A DNA stretch of 13,511 nt from Clostridiales bacterium UBA929 (lineage in GTDB: Bacteria > Bacillota > Clostridia > Oscillospirales > UBA929): NCBI GenBank assembly GCA_002293625.1, contig DBDP01000127.1:1-13511 (forward strand), written 5' to 3'. The notes beneath the pieces are model-generated. The model had not been told where the DNA came from, searched no databases, and saw nothing but the letters and a program-made list of their open reading frames with translations. The stretch's first letter is position 1. Each line of letters begins with the position of its first letter. The translations under genes and the position numbers were made by a program. This document shows, piece after piece, positions 6,718 to 13,020 of the stretch.

Positions 6718-7497
6718 TTACTTTTCCAGAAGCTCAATTATGTCTTTTCCGTTTACCGTCATACCTTCAATCTTGCAGTCATAAACGGCGAAGCCGGTCA
6801 GATTGCAGCCGTGAATGCTGCCATCGGTAAAGTTCACATCCGTAATTTCAACGCTTTGCATGTTGGCGTCACTGAATACACTGCCGTAAAGGTTGATATC
6901 GCGAAACTCCGTGCCGCTCATGTCGCAATGTTCCACTTTTCGCGGCGATTCTTCATGCGGCGCGTCTCCGCCTCTCTCACCGATAAACGTCACAATTTCC
7001 TCAAGCGGTCTTCTGCCGACGGATACAAGCGGCTCGTTCGCCGGAACTCCCACAGGAATTATCGCCACCGGGCGTTTGTCGCCTTGCAGACGTAAAACGC
7101 GGGACACCGCATCCTCGTCGAAAGCTCCGCACCAGCAGGTTCCGAACCCCAAGTCTTTCGCGCAAAGCAGTATGTTTTGGATCGCAGCGGCGGTGTCTTG
7201 GATACAGTATAACGTTTTGCCGCGTTCCCCGTAGCGTTCGCTTCTCGACGGTTCCACGCATACAACGAAAAGTACGGGCGCGGTCAGAAGGAACGCCTCG
7301 TTTCTGCCCGCCGCCTTCGCGATGTCCGCCTGAACGGCTTTATCGCGGACTACATAGAAATGCCACGGCTGACAGTTGCCTCCGCTAGGTGCCGACCGCG
7401 CCGCTCCAAGGAGTTTCCATACGTCTTCTTGCGGCACATCCTCCCCTGTAAATCCACGGATGCTGCGCCTCGACTGCGTCAGTTCGAGAAATTCCAT
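6718..7497 (-). CDS. Nitroreductase-family protein with C-terminal pentapeptide-like tail
   Basis: FMN-dependent NAD(P)H oxidoreductase of the nitroreductase superfamily by sequence; the natural substrate is unknown. Residues 1-170 form the enzyme domain: the FMN-phosphate motif SRRSIRGF (about 9-16), SAPSGGNCQPWHFYVV (about 35-50), the GFGTCWCGAF segment (about 117-126), and the terminal RRPLEEIV (about 162-169). A linker follows, then residues about 188-245 with repeating units such as FRDINL, FSDANM, VNFTDGSI, CNLTGF and CKIEGM, which fit a short pentapeptide-type right-handed beta-helix, ending in NGKDIIELLEK. At 259 aa it is about 75 residues longer than the compact single-domain nitroreductases. 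ATG at 7497 has GGAGG 7 nt upstream and sits 4 nt after the queT stop, so the two are one transcript. I read no frameshift at the join, so the fusion appears genuine. Confidence 0.88.
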   Translation of the reverse strand: MEFLELTQSRRSIRGFTGEDVPQEDVWKLLGAARSAPSGGNCQPWHFYVVRDKAVQADIAKAAGRNEAFLLTAPVLFVVCVEPSRSERYGERGKTLYCIQDTAAAIQNILLCAKDLGFGTCWCGAFDEDAVSRVLRLQGDKRPVAIIPVGVPANEPLVSVGRRPLEEIVTFIGERGGDAPHEESPRKVEHCDMSGTEFRDINLYGSVFSDANMQSVEITDVNFTDGSIHGCNLTGFAVYDCKIEGMTVNGKDIIELLEK

Positions 7498-7501
7498 AAC
7501 C

Positions 7502-7993
7502 CTACCTCCGGTTTATCAAAAGTTTGGGTTTCGCTTTTTGGATGAGATATGTCATCGGCACACCCAGCCCGAAGCAGACGACCGTCTGCCCCAGCGCGAC
7601 TGAACCGGCATTGAGCGGGAAGGAAATCCATGTGGCGTCCGGCGTATACAATAGCGTAATCATCGCGCCGATCGCCAGCGCGTTGATAATGATGGGCGGC
7701 AGCGCGGCAAGCCAACGGTTTTTGCAACGCGAGGTTAATAACGCGGCAAGTAAGGTCGCGAGCGACCCGATGATGATGTCGGGCGCGCCGTACTGTGAAA
7801 ATACATTACTCAGCAAGCATCCGATAAACAGCCCCGGAATGCTTTCGGGAATCAAAAACGGCAGCAGTGTCAGCGCCTCGGCCGCCCGGAACTGCACGGA
7901 TCCGAAGGAATAGCCGAGGTTCAGCAAAATCAGCGCTATGTACATCGCCGATACCACGCCGGCAACGGCGGTTTTACGAATGATCGATTTCAT
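7502..7993 (-). CDS. queT: QueT-family queuosine-precursor ECF transporter subunit
   Basis: Predicted substrate-binding membrane (S) subunit of an energy-coupling-factor importer for a queuosine precursor such as preQ1 or queuine. The 163-aa protein is almost wholly hydrophobic with about five to six membrane spans, and carries the family hallmark SFGSVQFRAAEALTLLPFL (about 30-48), followed by ESIPGLFIGCLLSNVFS. I chose ATG at 7993, preceded by GAGG(GG); a GTG four codons upstream (8005) has no ribosome-binding site and would leave almost no leader. It would need the shared EcfAA'T energising module, which is not in the window. A strong promoter lies just upstream, and the leader is too short for a preQ1 riboswitch. 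Substrate assignment is from family knowledge. Confidence 0.85.
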   Translation of the reverse strand: MKSIIRKTAVAGVVSAMYIALILLNLGYSFGSVQFRAAEALTLLPFLIPESIPGLFIGCLLSNVFSQYGAPDIIIGSLATLLAALLTSRCKNRWLAALPPIIINALAIGAMITLLYTPDATWISFPLNAGSVALGQTVVCFGLGVPMTYLIQKAKPKLLINRR

Positions 7994-8024
7994 GAAACCC
8001 CTCACGTTTAATGAACTGCTTTTG

Positions 8025-8053
8025 AGTATAGCACAATTACTTAGACATTACAA
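8025..8053 (-). promoter_or_regulatory. Predicted sigma-A promoter for queT and downstream genes
   Basis: Minus-strand TTGTAA (8053-8048), 17-nt spacer, TATACT (8030-8025), with TG one base before the -10 (extended -10, TGCTATACT). The start site would be near 8018, leaving a leader of about 25 nt to the ATG at 7993. Confidence 0.7.
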
Positions 8054-8155
8054 GAAAAACGGAGTTGACACCGAGAAACGGGTTCCTTCGACCGCGGCGA
8101 AAACGGGGTTTCCTTCTTATTTTGTAAACCTTTTGTAATATTTCCCCCGGAACGA

Positions 8156-8185
8156 TTGACACCCATCTTGCACCAAGAGTATACT
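8156..8185 (+). promoter_or_regulatory. Predicted sigma-A promoter for the RND transporter gene
   Basis: Perfect TTGACA (8156-8161), 18-nt spacer, TATACT (8180-8185). The start would be near 8192. The leader contains a short hairpin, TGCCGC ... GCGGCA with a 7-nt loop (8193-8211). The rest of the 8006-8155 gap holds the divergent queT promoter and two TTTTGTAA copies 11 bp apart (8120-8127, 8131-8138). Confidence 0.72.
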
Positions 8186-8231
8186 AACTTTTATGCCGCA
8201 GTCACCGCGGCAACGAATCGGAGGGTGCATC

Positions 8232-11200
8232 ATGTTTGAAAAGTTCAGCGTCCGCAAGCCTCTCACCGTTTTGGTGGGAGTTATATTGATTATCGTACTC
8301 GGCGCGGTGTCGTTTATGAACACACAAACCGACTTGCTGCCTAGTATGAACCTCCCTTACGCCGTCGTCATGACTACATATCCGGGCATGACACCGGAGC
8401 AGGTGGAAGCCGACGTCACCGTCCCGATTGAGGGGCGTATCGGCACCGTGAGCGGGATTGACAACATCATGTCGATGTCAAACGAGCATTTCTCCGTTGT
8501 GATACTTGAGTTTGTCGCTTCCACCAATATGGATTCCGCGTCGCTTGAGATGCGGGAGCTGCTTGACCAAATCAGTCTGCCCGACGGCGCGGGTAAACCG
8601 GCAATCTTAAAACTCAACCCAAACATGCTGCCGGTGATGGTCTCGGCGGTGTATTGGGAGGATAAATCCATCCATGAAGTATCGGCGCTGGTCAGCGACG
8701 ACATTGCCCCGGCGATGGAGGGCGTAGCCGGTGTGGCTTCGGTCAGCTCGTCCGGCTTGATTCGTAACCAATTGAACGTAATACTGCGTCAAGACAAGAT
8801 AGACGAGGTCAACGAAAAACTGGCCGCCGCCATGCAGGCTCTTATGCAGGCTATGCCGCCGCTCCCGGACGGCATGGAAGCGCCCGAGGCGTCGCCGGCT
8901 AATATCGGTATCCCGGCGCAGCTTCTGACCGTCGACACCATCACCGGCTTCCTTCAGGGGCAGAACTTCTCGATGCCGGCGGGGGTTACGACCGAGGACG
9001 ATGTCGAGTATATGGTGCGCGTCGGCGACCGGTTCGCCTCTGCCGAAGAGGTCGGCTCGATGCTGCTGTTCGACCCCGGAGTTGAGGGGTTCGAGCCGGT
9101 AACGCTCTCCGACGTGGCTGAGGTGTTCGCTTCGGACAACAGCTCCACTGAGTACACCCGCGTGAACGGCAGCCCCGCCGTCATGCTCACGATGCAGAAG
9201 CAGTCCGAATTCTCCACCGCCGACGTCACGCACAGTATTTTGGCGCGTATGGAGGAGGTTTCCGAAGAGCACGAAGGGTTGGAATTCGCCGTGCTGATGG
9301 ATCAGGGAGAATATATTGACATTATCATCGACTCGGTCGTTTCTAACCTCCTGTGGGGCGGCTTACTCGCGATTCTCATTCTGATTCTCTTCCTGCGCGA
9401 TTTACGCCCGACGCTGATTGTGGGAATCTCGATCCCGGTCAGTCTGATGCTGGCGTTCACCGCGATGTACTTCACCGGCATATCGTTGAACATCATCTCG
9501 ATGTCGGGGCTTACGCTCGCGGTCGGGATGCTGGTGGATAACTCCATCGTCGTTATCGAAAATATATACCGGCTCCGCAACGAAGGCGTTTCGGCGGGGC
9601 GCGCGGCTATCAACGGCGCAAAGCAGGTAGCGGGCGCAATCGCGGCGTCTACGCTTACCACGATCGCCGTTTTTTTGCCTATCGTCTTTACCGAGGGCAT
9701 CACCCGCCAACTCTTTACCGACCTCGCTCTCACGCTCGCCTACTCCCTGCTCGCGAGCCTGCTTGTGGCGCTGTCGGTGGTTCCGGCTGCTGCCAGCGGT
9801 ATCTTCCGCAATATGAAGGAGAAGGAGCACAAAATCTACAACCGTTTCCGCGACTGGTACGCCGGTGTTCTCCGCGCTTCGCTGAAGGTCAAGTGGCTTG
9901 TTCTGCTGCTCGCCGTTTTGGCGCTCATCGGTACGGGCTGGGGTGTCATGCGCAACGGAACCGAGCTGATTCCCGCTATGGATTCCCCCCAACTCTCCGC
10001 GACCGTCACCCTGCCCGAGGGCGCGACCTTTGAGGAGGGCGCGGAAGCCGCCGAGGAGGTCACCGCCCGCATCCGAGAGATTGAGGACGTGGAGACGGTC
10101 GGGGCGACAATGGGCGGCGGCATGGGTGCTATGCTCGGCGCGATGGGCGGCGGCTCATCGCAGACGACAGAAGTTTCAATGTATATCCTTCTGCGGGAAA
10201 CGCGCACGCTCTCCAACGAGCAGGTAACGCAGGAAATCCGTGACCGCACGGCAGACTTAGGCTACGAAGTGAGCGTTCAAGGCGGCAACGCGGGCGACTT
10301 GGGCGCGCTGATGGGCGAAGGCATATCGGTTGACGTTTCGGGACGGGAACTTGACGCCCTGCGCGACACCGCGATAGAAGTCGCCGACATCATCCGCTCC
10401 GTGGACGGTACGACGGATATCGTCGATGTCTCGCGGGAAGCGGCACCCGAGTGGCGTATCCGCGTGGACAAAGACGCCGCCATGCGGCACAGCCTGTCAG
10501 TAGCGCAGGTATACATGGCGGTCAGCGAGGCACTGACCGAGCCGGAAGGGTCTGTGTCCATGTCCTTCTCCGGTGTCAGCAACGAGGTTATTGTCAAGGA
10601 CGGCGAATGGAAAGCGCCGGATTTCGCGGGCTTACAGTCATTGAGTATCGAAAGTCCGTCCGGCGAGAGCGTTCCGCTCTCCGACATCGCCGAGATTTAT
10701 GAGGATACCGGCTTCACCTCGATCACCCGTGAGAACGGCAGCCGTTATGTCATCGTCAGCGGCGAGATTGCCGAAGGATACAACGTCGGTCTTGTCAACG
10801 ACGAGATTGAGCGCCGTTTAGCCGATTACACGCCGCGTGAAGGCTGCTCCGTAACGGTCGGCGGACAGGCCGAAATGATTGCCGACTCTTTCAGCGACCT
10901 CTACCTGATGCTCGCGCTCGCGCTGGTTTTCATATACCTTATCATGGTGGCGCAGTTCCAGTCCCTGCTCTCTCCGTTCATCGTCATGTTCACCATCCCG
11001 CTGGCGTTCACCGGAGGCTTCGCGGCACTGTTAATCGCCGGAATGCCGCTGTCTGTAGTGGGTATGGTCGGCTTGATTCTGCTGACCGGCGTCGTTGTCA
11101 ACAACGGTATCGTCTTTGTGGATTGCGTCAACCAACTCCGCCGCGTGGACGGGTTGTCGAAAAAAGAAGCGCTGGTGGAGGCGGGACGGATCCGCTTGCG

Positions 11201-11414
11201 CCCGATTCTGATGACGGCGCTGACAACCGTCGTCGCGATGGGTACGATGATGTTCGCCGTGGGGCAAGGTACCGAAATGATGCAGCCGATGGCGATCTCC
11301 ACGGTCGGCGGCTTGATCTACGCCACCCTGATGACCCTCTTCGTAGTCCCCGCTATGTATGATCTGTTCCATAAGGACAAAGACCTCCGCCCGAAGGAGG
11401 ATTTGGAGTTGTAG
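8232..11414 (+). CDS. RND-superfamily transporter, SwrC/YerP-like
   Basis: Large proton-driven membrane exporter of the AcrB/HAE1-like RND superfamily, 1060 aa, in the plasma membrane. TM1 follows MFEKFSVRKPLTV, then a large extracytoplasmic loop, TM2-6 (about 365-525), a second loop, and TM8-12 (about 885-1045). TM4 has LAVGMLVDNSIVVIENIY: the AcrB Asp407-Asp408 pair reads Asp-Asn (436-437). TM10 has TGVVVNNGIVFVD in place of the AcrB lysine region. Both variants fit Gram-positive SwrC-type pumps, which export surfactin in B. subtilis. Residues about 624-641 form a Gly/Met-rich stretch in the second periplasmic-type loop. ATG at 8232 has GGAGG 7 nt upstream; an in-frame ATG at 8193 coincides with the predicted transcription start and lacks a site. 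No membrane-fusion or outer-membrane partner is adjacent. Substrate is unknown: lipopeptides, drugs or lipids are possible. Confidence 0.92.
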   Translation: MFEKFSVRKPLTVLVGVILIIVLGAVSFMNTQTDLLPSMNLPYAVVMTTYPGMTPEQVEADVTVPIEGRIGTVSGIDNIMSMSNEHFSVVILEFVASTNMDSASLEMRELLDQISLPDGAGKPAILKLNPNMLPVMVSAVYWEDKSIHEVSALVSDDIAPAMEGVAGVASVSSSGLIRNQLNVILRQDKIDEVNEKLAAAMQALMQAMPPLPDGMEAPEASPANIGIPAQLLTVDTITGFLQGQNFSMPAGVTTEDDVEYMVRVGDRFASAEEVGSMLLFDPGVEGFEPVTLSDVAEVFASDNSSTEYTRVNGSPAVMLTMQKQSEFSTADVTHSILARMEEVSEEHEGLEFAVLMDQGEYIDIIIDSVVSNLLWGGLLAILILILFLRDLRPTLIVGISIPVSLMLAFTAMYFTGISLNIISMSGLTLAVGMLVDNSIVVIENIYRLRNEGVSAGRAAINGAKQVAGAIAASTLTTIAVFLPIVFTEGITRQLFTDLALTLAYSLLASLLVALSVVPAAASGIFRNMKEKEHKIYNRFRDWYAGVLRASLKVKWLVLLLAVLALIGTGWGVMRNGTELIPAMDSPQLSATVTLPEGATFEEGAEAAEEVTARIREIEDVETVGATMGGGMGAMLGAMGGGSSQTTEVSMYILLRETRTLSNEQVTQEIRDRTADLGYEVSVQGGNAGDLGALMGEGISVDVSGRELDALRDTAIEVADIIRSVDGTTDIVDVSREAAPEWRIRVDKDAAMRHSLSVAQVYMAVSEALTEPEGSVSMSFSGVSNEVIVKDGEWKAPDFAGLQSLSIESPSGESVPLSDIAEIYEDTGFTSITRENGSRYVIVSGEIAEGYNVGLVNDEIERRLADYTPREGCSVTVGGQAEMIADSFSDLYLMLALALVFIYLIMVAQFQSLLSPFIVMFTIPLAFTGGFAALLIAGMPLSVVGMVGLILLTGVVVNNGIVFVDCVNQLRRVDGLSKKEALVEAGRIRLRPILMTALTTVVAMGTMMFAVGQGTEMMQPMAISTVGGLIYATLMTLFVVPAMYDLFHKDKDLRPKEDLEL

Positions 11415-11437
11415 AATCCTTGTATACGTGATATACT
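11409..11437 (+). promoter_or_regulatory. Predicted promoter and operator for the toxin-antitoxin pair
   Basis: TTGTAG (11409-11414, overlapping the RND stop codon), 17-nt spacer, TATACT (11432-11437) preceded by TG (extended -10). The inverted repeat GTATA-N5-TATAC (11422-11436) overlaps the -10 and is a candidate antitoxin-complex operator. Confidence 0.6.
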
Positions 11438-11455
11438 GTCGTTGAGGTGAGGCTC

Positions 11456-11671
11456 ATGACGGCGAAGGAACGCTGTGCGGACATCTTGGATAAATTCCCG
11501 GAAGAACGACTCCCCTATATTGCCGCTTTTCTGGAAGACGCGTATCGTCTGATTGAGGACGCGTTGGATGATGCTTATTGTTTGGAATTGTATAACCAAT
11601 CCCCCGAAGAGGAAGGCGACGGCATACCCATTGAGCAGCTTTCCGCTGAACTGGGTATTCAGTTGCTATGA
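11456..11671 (+). CDS. Putative antitoxin of a RelE-type toxin-antitoxin pair
   Basis: Small acidic 71-aa protein placed directly before, and overlapping by four bases (ATGA), a RelE/ParE-type toxin gene. Sequence starts MTAKERCADILDKFPEERLP and reads as mostly helical in the first half (FLEDAYRLIEDALDDAYCLE), then an acidic, glycine-containing stretch and a short C-terminal helix (IEQLSAELGIQLL). I did not recognise a ribbon-helix-helix or helix-turn-helix DNA-binding motif with confidence, so the antitoxin role rests on position, size, charge and coupling. ATG at 11456 is preferred, with GAGGTGAGG ending a few nucleotides upstream; a GTG at 11447 would add three residues and lacks a site. 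It probably wraps and neutralises the toxin and may autoregulate through the overlapping inverted repeat in the promoter. Confidence 0.72.
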   Translation: MTAKERCADILDKFPEERLPYIAAFLEDAYRLIEDALDDAYCLELYNQSPEEEGDGIPIEQLSAELGIQLL

Positions 11672-11901
11672 CAATAACACTCCATAAATCCGCCGAAAAA
11701 TATATCCGGCGTCTGCCGGAGAGACAGCAGCGACGCTTATTGCTTGCGATTTACCAATTACCGAAGGGTGATGTGAAGCCTTTAACCGGAGAACCATGCG
11801 CGTATCGTCTGCGCGTTGGTGACTGGCGGGTCGTCTACGATATGCGTGATGATAAAATTATTGTGCGCAATATCGGCAACCGAGGCGATGTGTATAAATA
11901 A
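11668..11901 (+). CDS. RelE/ParE-family toxin
   Basis: Short basic 77-aa protein of the RelE/ParE toxin superfamily. RelE members cut mRNA in the ribosome, ParE members poison gyrase; the sequence alone does not decide which. Seen here: an N-terminal KSAEKYIRRLPERQQRRLL helix pair, LPKGDVKPLTGEP, the core strand YRLRVGDWRVVYD (about 46-58), and the ending IGNRGDVYK (R72, Y76), which fits the C-terminal Arg and Tyr that act in RelE-type RNA cleavage. Length is typical (about 80-95 aa). ATG at 11668 overlaps the antitoxin stop as ATGA, so translation is coupled. No inactivating change is visible. Confidence 0.88.
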   Translation: MTITLHKSAEKYIRRLPERQQRRLLLAIYQLPKGDVKPLTGEPCAYRLRVGDWRVVYDMRDDKIIVRNIGNRGDVYK

Positions 11902-11970
11902 AAGGTGCTCGGTCGTACCGTCCATCTTTTCAAAACGGCGCAGACGGGAAGTTTATTATACGAAAAACAT

Positions 11971-12002
11971 GAGCGGCAGGACTATTTCATGTCCTGCCGC
12001 TC
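11971..12002. terminator. Strong 12-bp hairpin after the toxin-antitoxin operon
   Basis: Perfect 12-bp inverted repeat GAGCGGCAGGAC / GTCCTGCCGCTC with an 8-nt loop (TATTTCAT). On the plus strand no T-run follows directly; on the minus strand the hairpin is followed by ATGTTTTTCG, closer to an intrinsic terminator. The direction is therefore uncertain, and it may work as a bidirectional end. Confidence 0.5.
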
Positions 12003-12030
12003 GTTCACAATATGTTCACAATGTTCACAT
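12003..12030 (+). repeat. Three tandem GTTCACA repeats
   Basis: GTTCACA occurs at 12003, 12014 and 12023, as GTTCACAATAT, GTTCACAAT, GTTCACATT. They lie between the hairpin and the merR promoter. Short and near a regulated promoter, but no binding protein can be named. Confidence 0.6.
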
Positions 12031-12038
12031 TTTTTCTC

Positions 12039-12069
12039 TTGCTCATGACGTAACGTAATGAGTTATAAT
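12039..12069 (+). promoter_or_regulatory. MerR-type promoter with palindromic operator in a 19-bp spacer
   Basis: TTGCTC (12039-12044), 19-bp spacer, perfect TATAAT (12064-12069). A 21-bp near-perfect palindrome (12042-12062), with half-sites CTCAT-G-ACGT and ACGT-A-ATGAG around a central A, spans the spacer, with one mismatched pair. This is the arrangement known for MerR-family-controlled promoters, which bend DNA to correct a long spacer, and the next gene is a MerR-family regulator. Confidence 0.7.
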
Positions 12070-12084
12070 AAAGAAGCTCTGCAA

Positions 12085-12175
12085 AACGACTTGTTCGCCG
12101 TAGGCGAACGAGCGCAGCGTTCGTGAGCAGGCGGCTATGCCGCGGTGTCACGAACCGCAGCGGGGAGTTTTTAGA
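12085..12175 (+). repeat. Nested inverted-repeat element in the merR leader
   Basis: Successive hairpins: GTTCGCC-GTA-GGCGAAC (12093-12109); CGAACG...CGTTCG (12105-12123, overlapping the first); and an outer stem GTTCGTGA / TCACGAAC (12119-12126 with 12148-12155) enclosing GCGGC-TAT-GCCGC (12131-12143). It lies wholly between the MerR promoter and the merR start. It may be a mobile palindromic unit or a folded leader. The boundaries are approximate. Confidence 0.65.
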
Positions 12176-12198
12176 GTGACATAAGGAGGGGGTCGCGC

Positions 12199-13020
12199 AT
12201 GTCAAAGTACAGGGCGATACCGCTTGGGTACATGACCGTCGGTGAGGTCGCGAAGAGGATGCATACCACCGTCCGAACCTTGCAGTATTACGACAAAGAG
12301 GGCGTTCTGTCGCCGTCTTCAGAAAGCGAGGGCGGGCGCAGGCTGTATACGGACAAGGACATCATCCGGCTGCATCAAGTGCAGTCGATGAAGTATCTCG
12401 GCTTCTCGCTGGAGGACATCAAAAGCCGCCTGAAAAACTTGGAAACGCCACAAGAGGTCGCCGCCGCGCTTTCGGAACAGGCGGACGACGTGCGCGAAAA
12501 AATCGCCGCGTTGTCGGATACGCTTGCCGCCATTGAGAAGCTGAGGGAAGAGACGCTCAAAATGGACTCCGTAAACTGGAGCAAGTATGCCGGCATCGTC
12601 GTGAATCTGCAAATGAAAAACGAGTTTTACGGTATGGTCAAGCACTTCGACGATAAAATGCTGGATCACTTTCACAGCGGCTTTACCATCGAACACGCGA
12701 CAGAAATTCTAAACACTCTCAGCCGCCTGATTGACAGAGTAGGAGAGTACCAAGAGCAGGGTGTTCCCCCGGAAAGCGAGCAAGGGCAAGCACTCGCAAA
12801 AAATTGGTGGGATCTGGTGACCGAAGTTACCGGCGGCGACATGAGCCTACTGCCGAAGCTGATAAAGCTGCCGGAGCTGATGAAGTCAAGTGAAAACAAA
12901 GAGATCGGTGAAACATGGTGGAGCGAAAGATGGTCGTCTATAGAACCGTTTTTGAACAGGGCGTTGGGAGCTTATTTTATGAGAATCGGATACAATCCGT
13001 TTGAGGGGGATGCGCGATGA
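12199..13020 (+). CDS. MerR-family regulator with TipA-like effector domain
   Basis: Probable ligand-responsive transcription activator/repressor, 273 aa. Residues about 11-80 form the MerR winged helix-turn-helix (YMTVGEVAKRMHTTVRTLQYYDKEG, GGRRLYTDKDIIRLHQVQSMKYLGFSLEDIKSRL). A coiled-coil dimer helix follows (about 85-120). The C-terminal half, about 125-265, contains GVPPESEQGQALAKNWWDLV, which resembles the TipAS drug-binding domain, and has no cysteine cluster for metal sensing. ATG at 12199 is supported by AAGGAGG 9 nt upstream. The stop overlaps the start of the ABC ATPase gene (ATGA), so the regulator likely controls that transporter and itself, through the palindromic promoter at 12039-12069. 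The inducer is unknown; a drug or peptide is inferred from the TipA-like domain and the transporter neighbour. Confidence 0.9.
   Translation: MSKYRAIPLGYMTVGEVAKRMHTTVRTLQYYDKEGVLSPSSESEGGRRLYTDKDIIRLHQVQSMKYLGFSLEDIKSRLKNLETPQEVAAALSEQADDVREKIAALSDTLAAIEKLREETLKMDSVNWSKYAGIVVNLQMKNEFYGMVKHFDDKMLDHFHSGFTIEHATEILNTLSRLIDRVGEYQEQGVPPESEQGQALAKNWWDLVTEVTGGDMSLLPKLIKLPELMKSSENKEIGETWWSERWSSIEPFLNRALGAYFMRIGYNPFEGDAR

Noticed and set aside
8065..8070. Plus-strand TTGACA as an additional promoter
   Set aside because: No acceptable -10 occurs 15-19 nt downstream.
7994..8160. preQ1 riboswitch upstream of queT
   Set aside because: The minus-strand sequence shows no preQ1 aptamer consensus, and the predicted start site leaves about 25 nt of leader.
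8193..8231. Upstream in-frame ATG for the RND gene
   Set aside because: It coincides with the predicted transcription start, has no ribosome-binding site and adds 13 residues not typical of RND N-termini.
9402..9992. Long minus-strand open frame opposite the RND gene
   Set aside because: Charged low-complexity translation (many D, R, Q, H) and full overlap with conserved RND membrane segments mark it as a shadow.
12003..12030. Plasmid-type iteron origin from the GTTCACA repeats
   Set aside because: Only three short copies, no replication initiator gene nearby, and chromosomal-type gene content around it.
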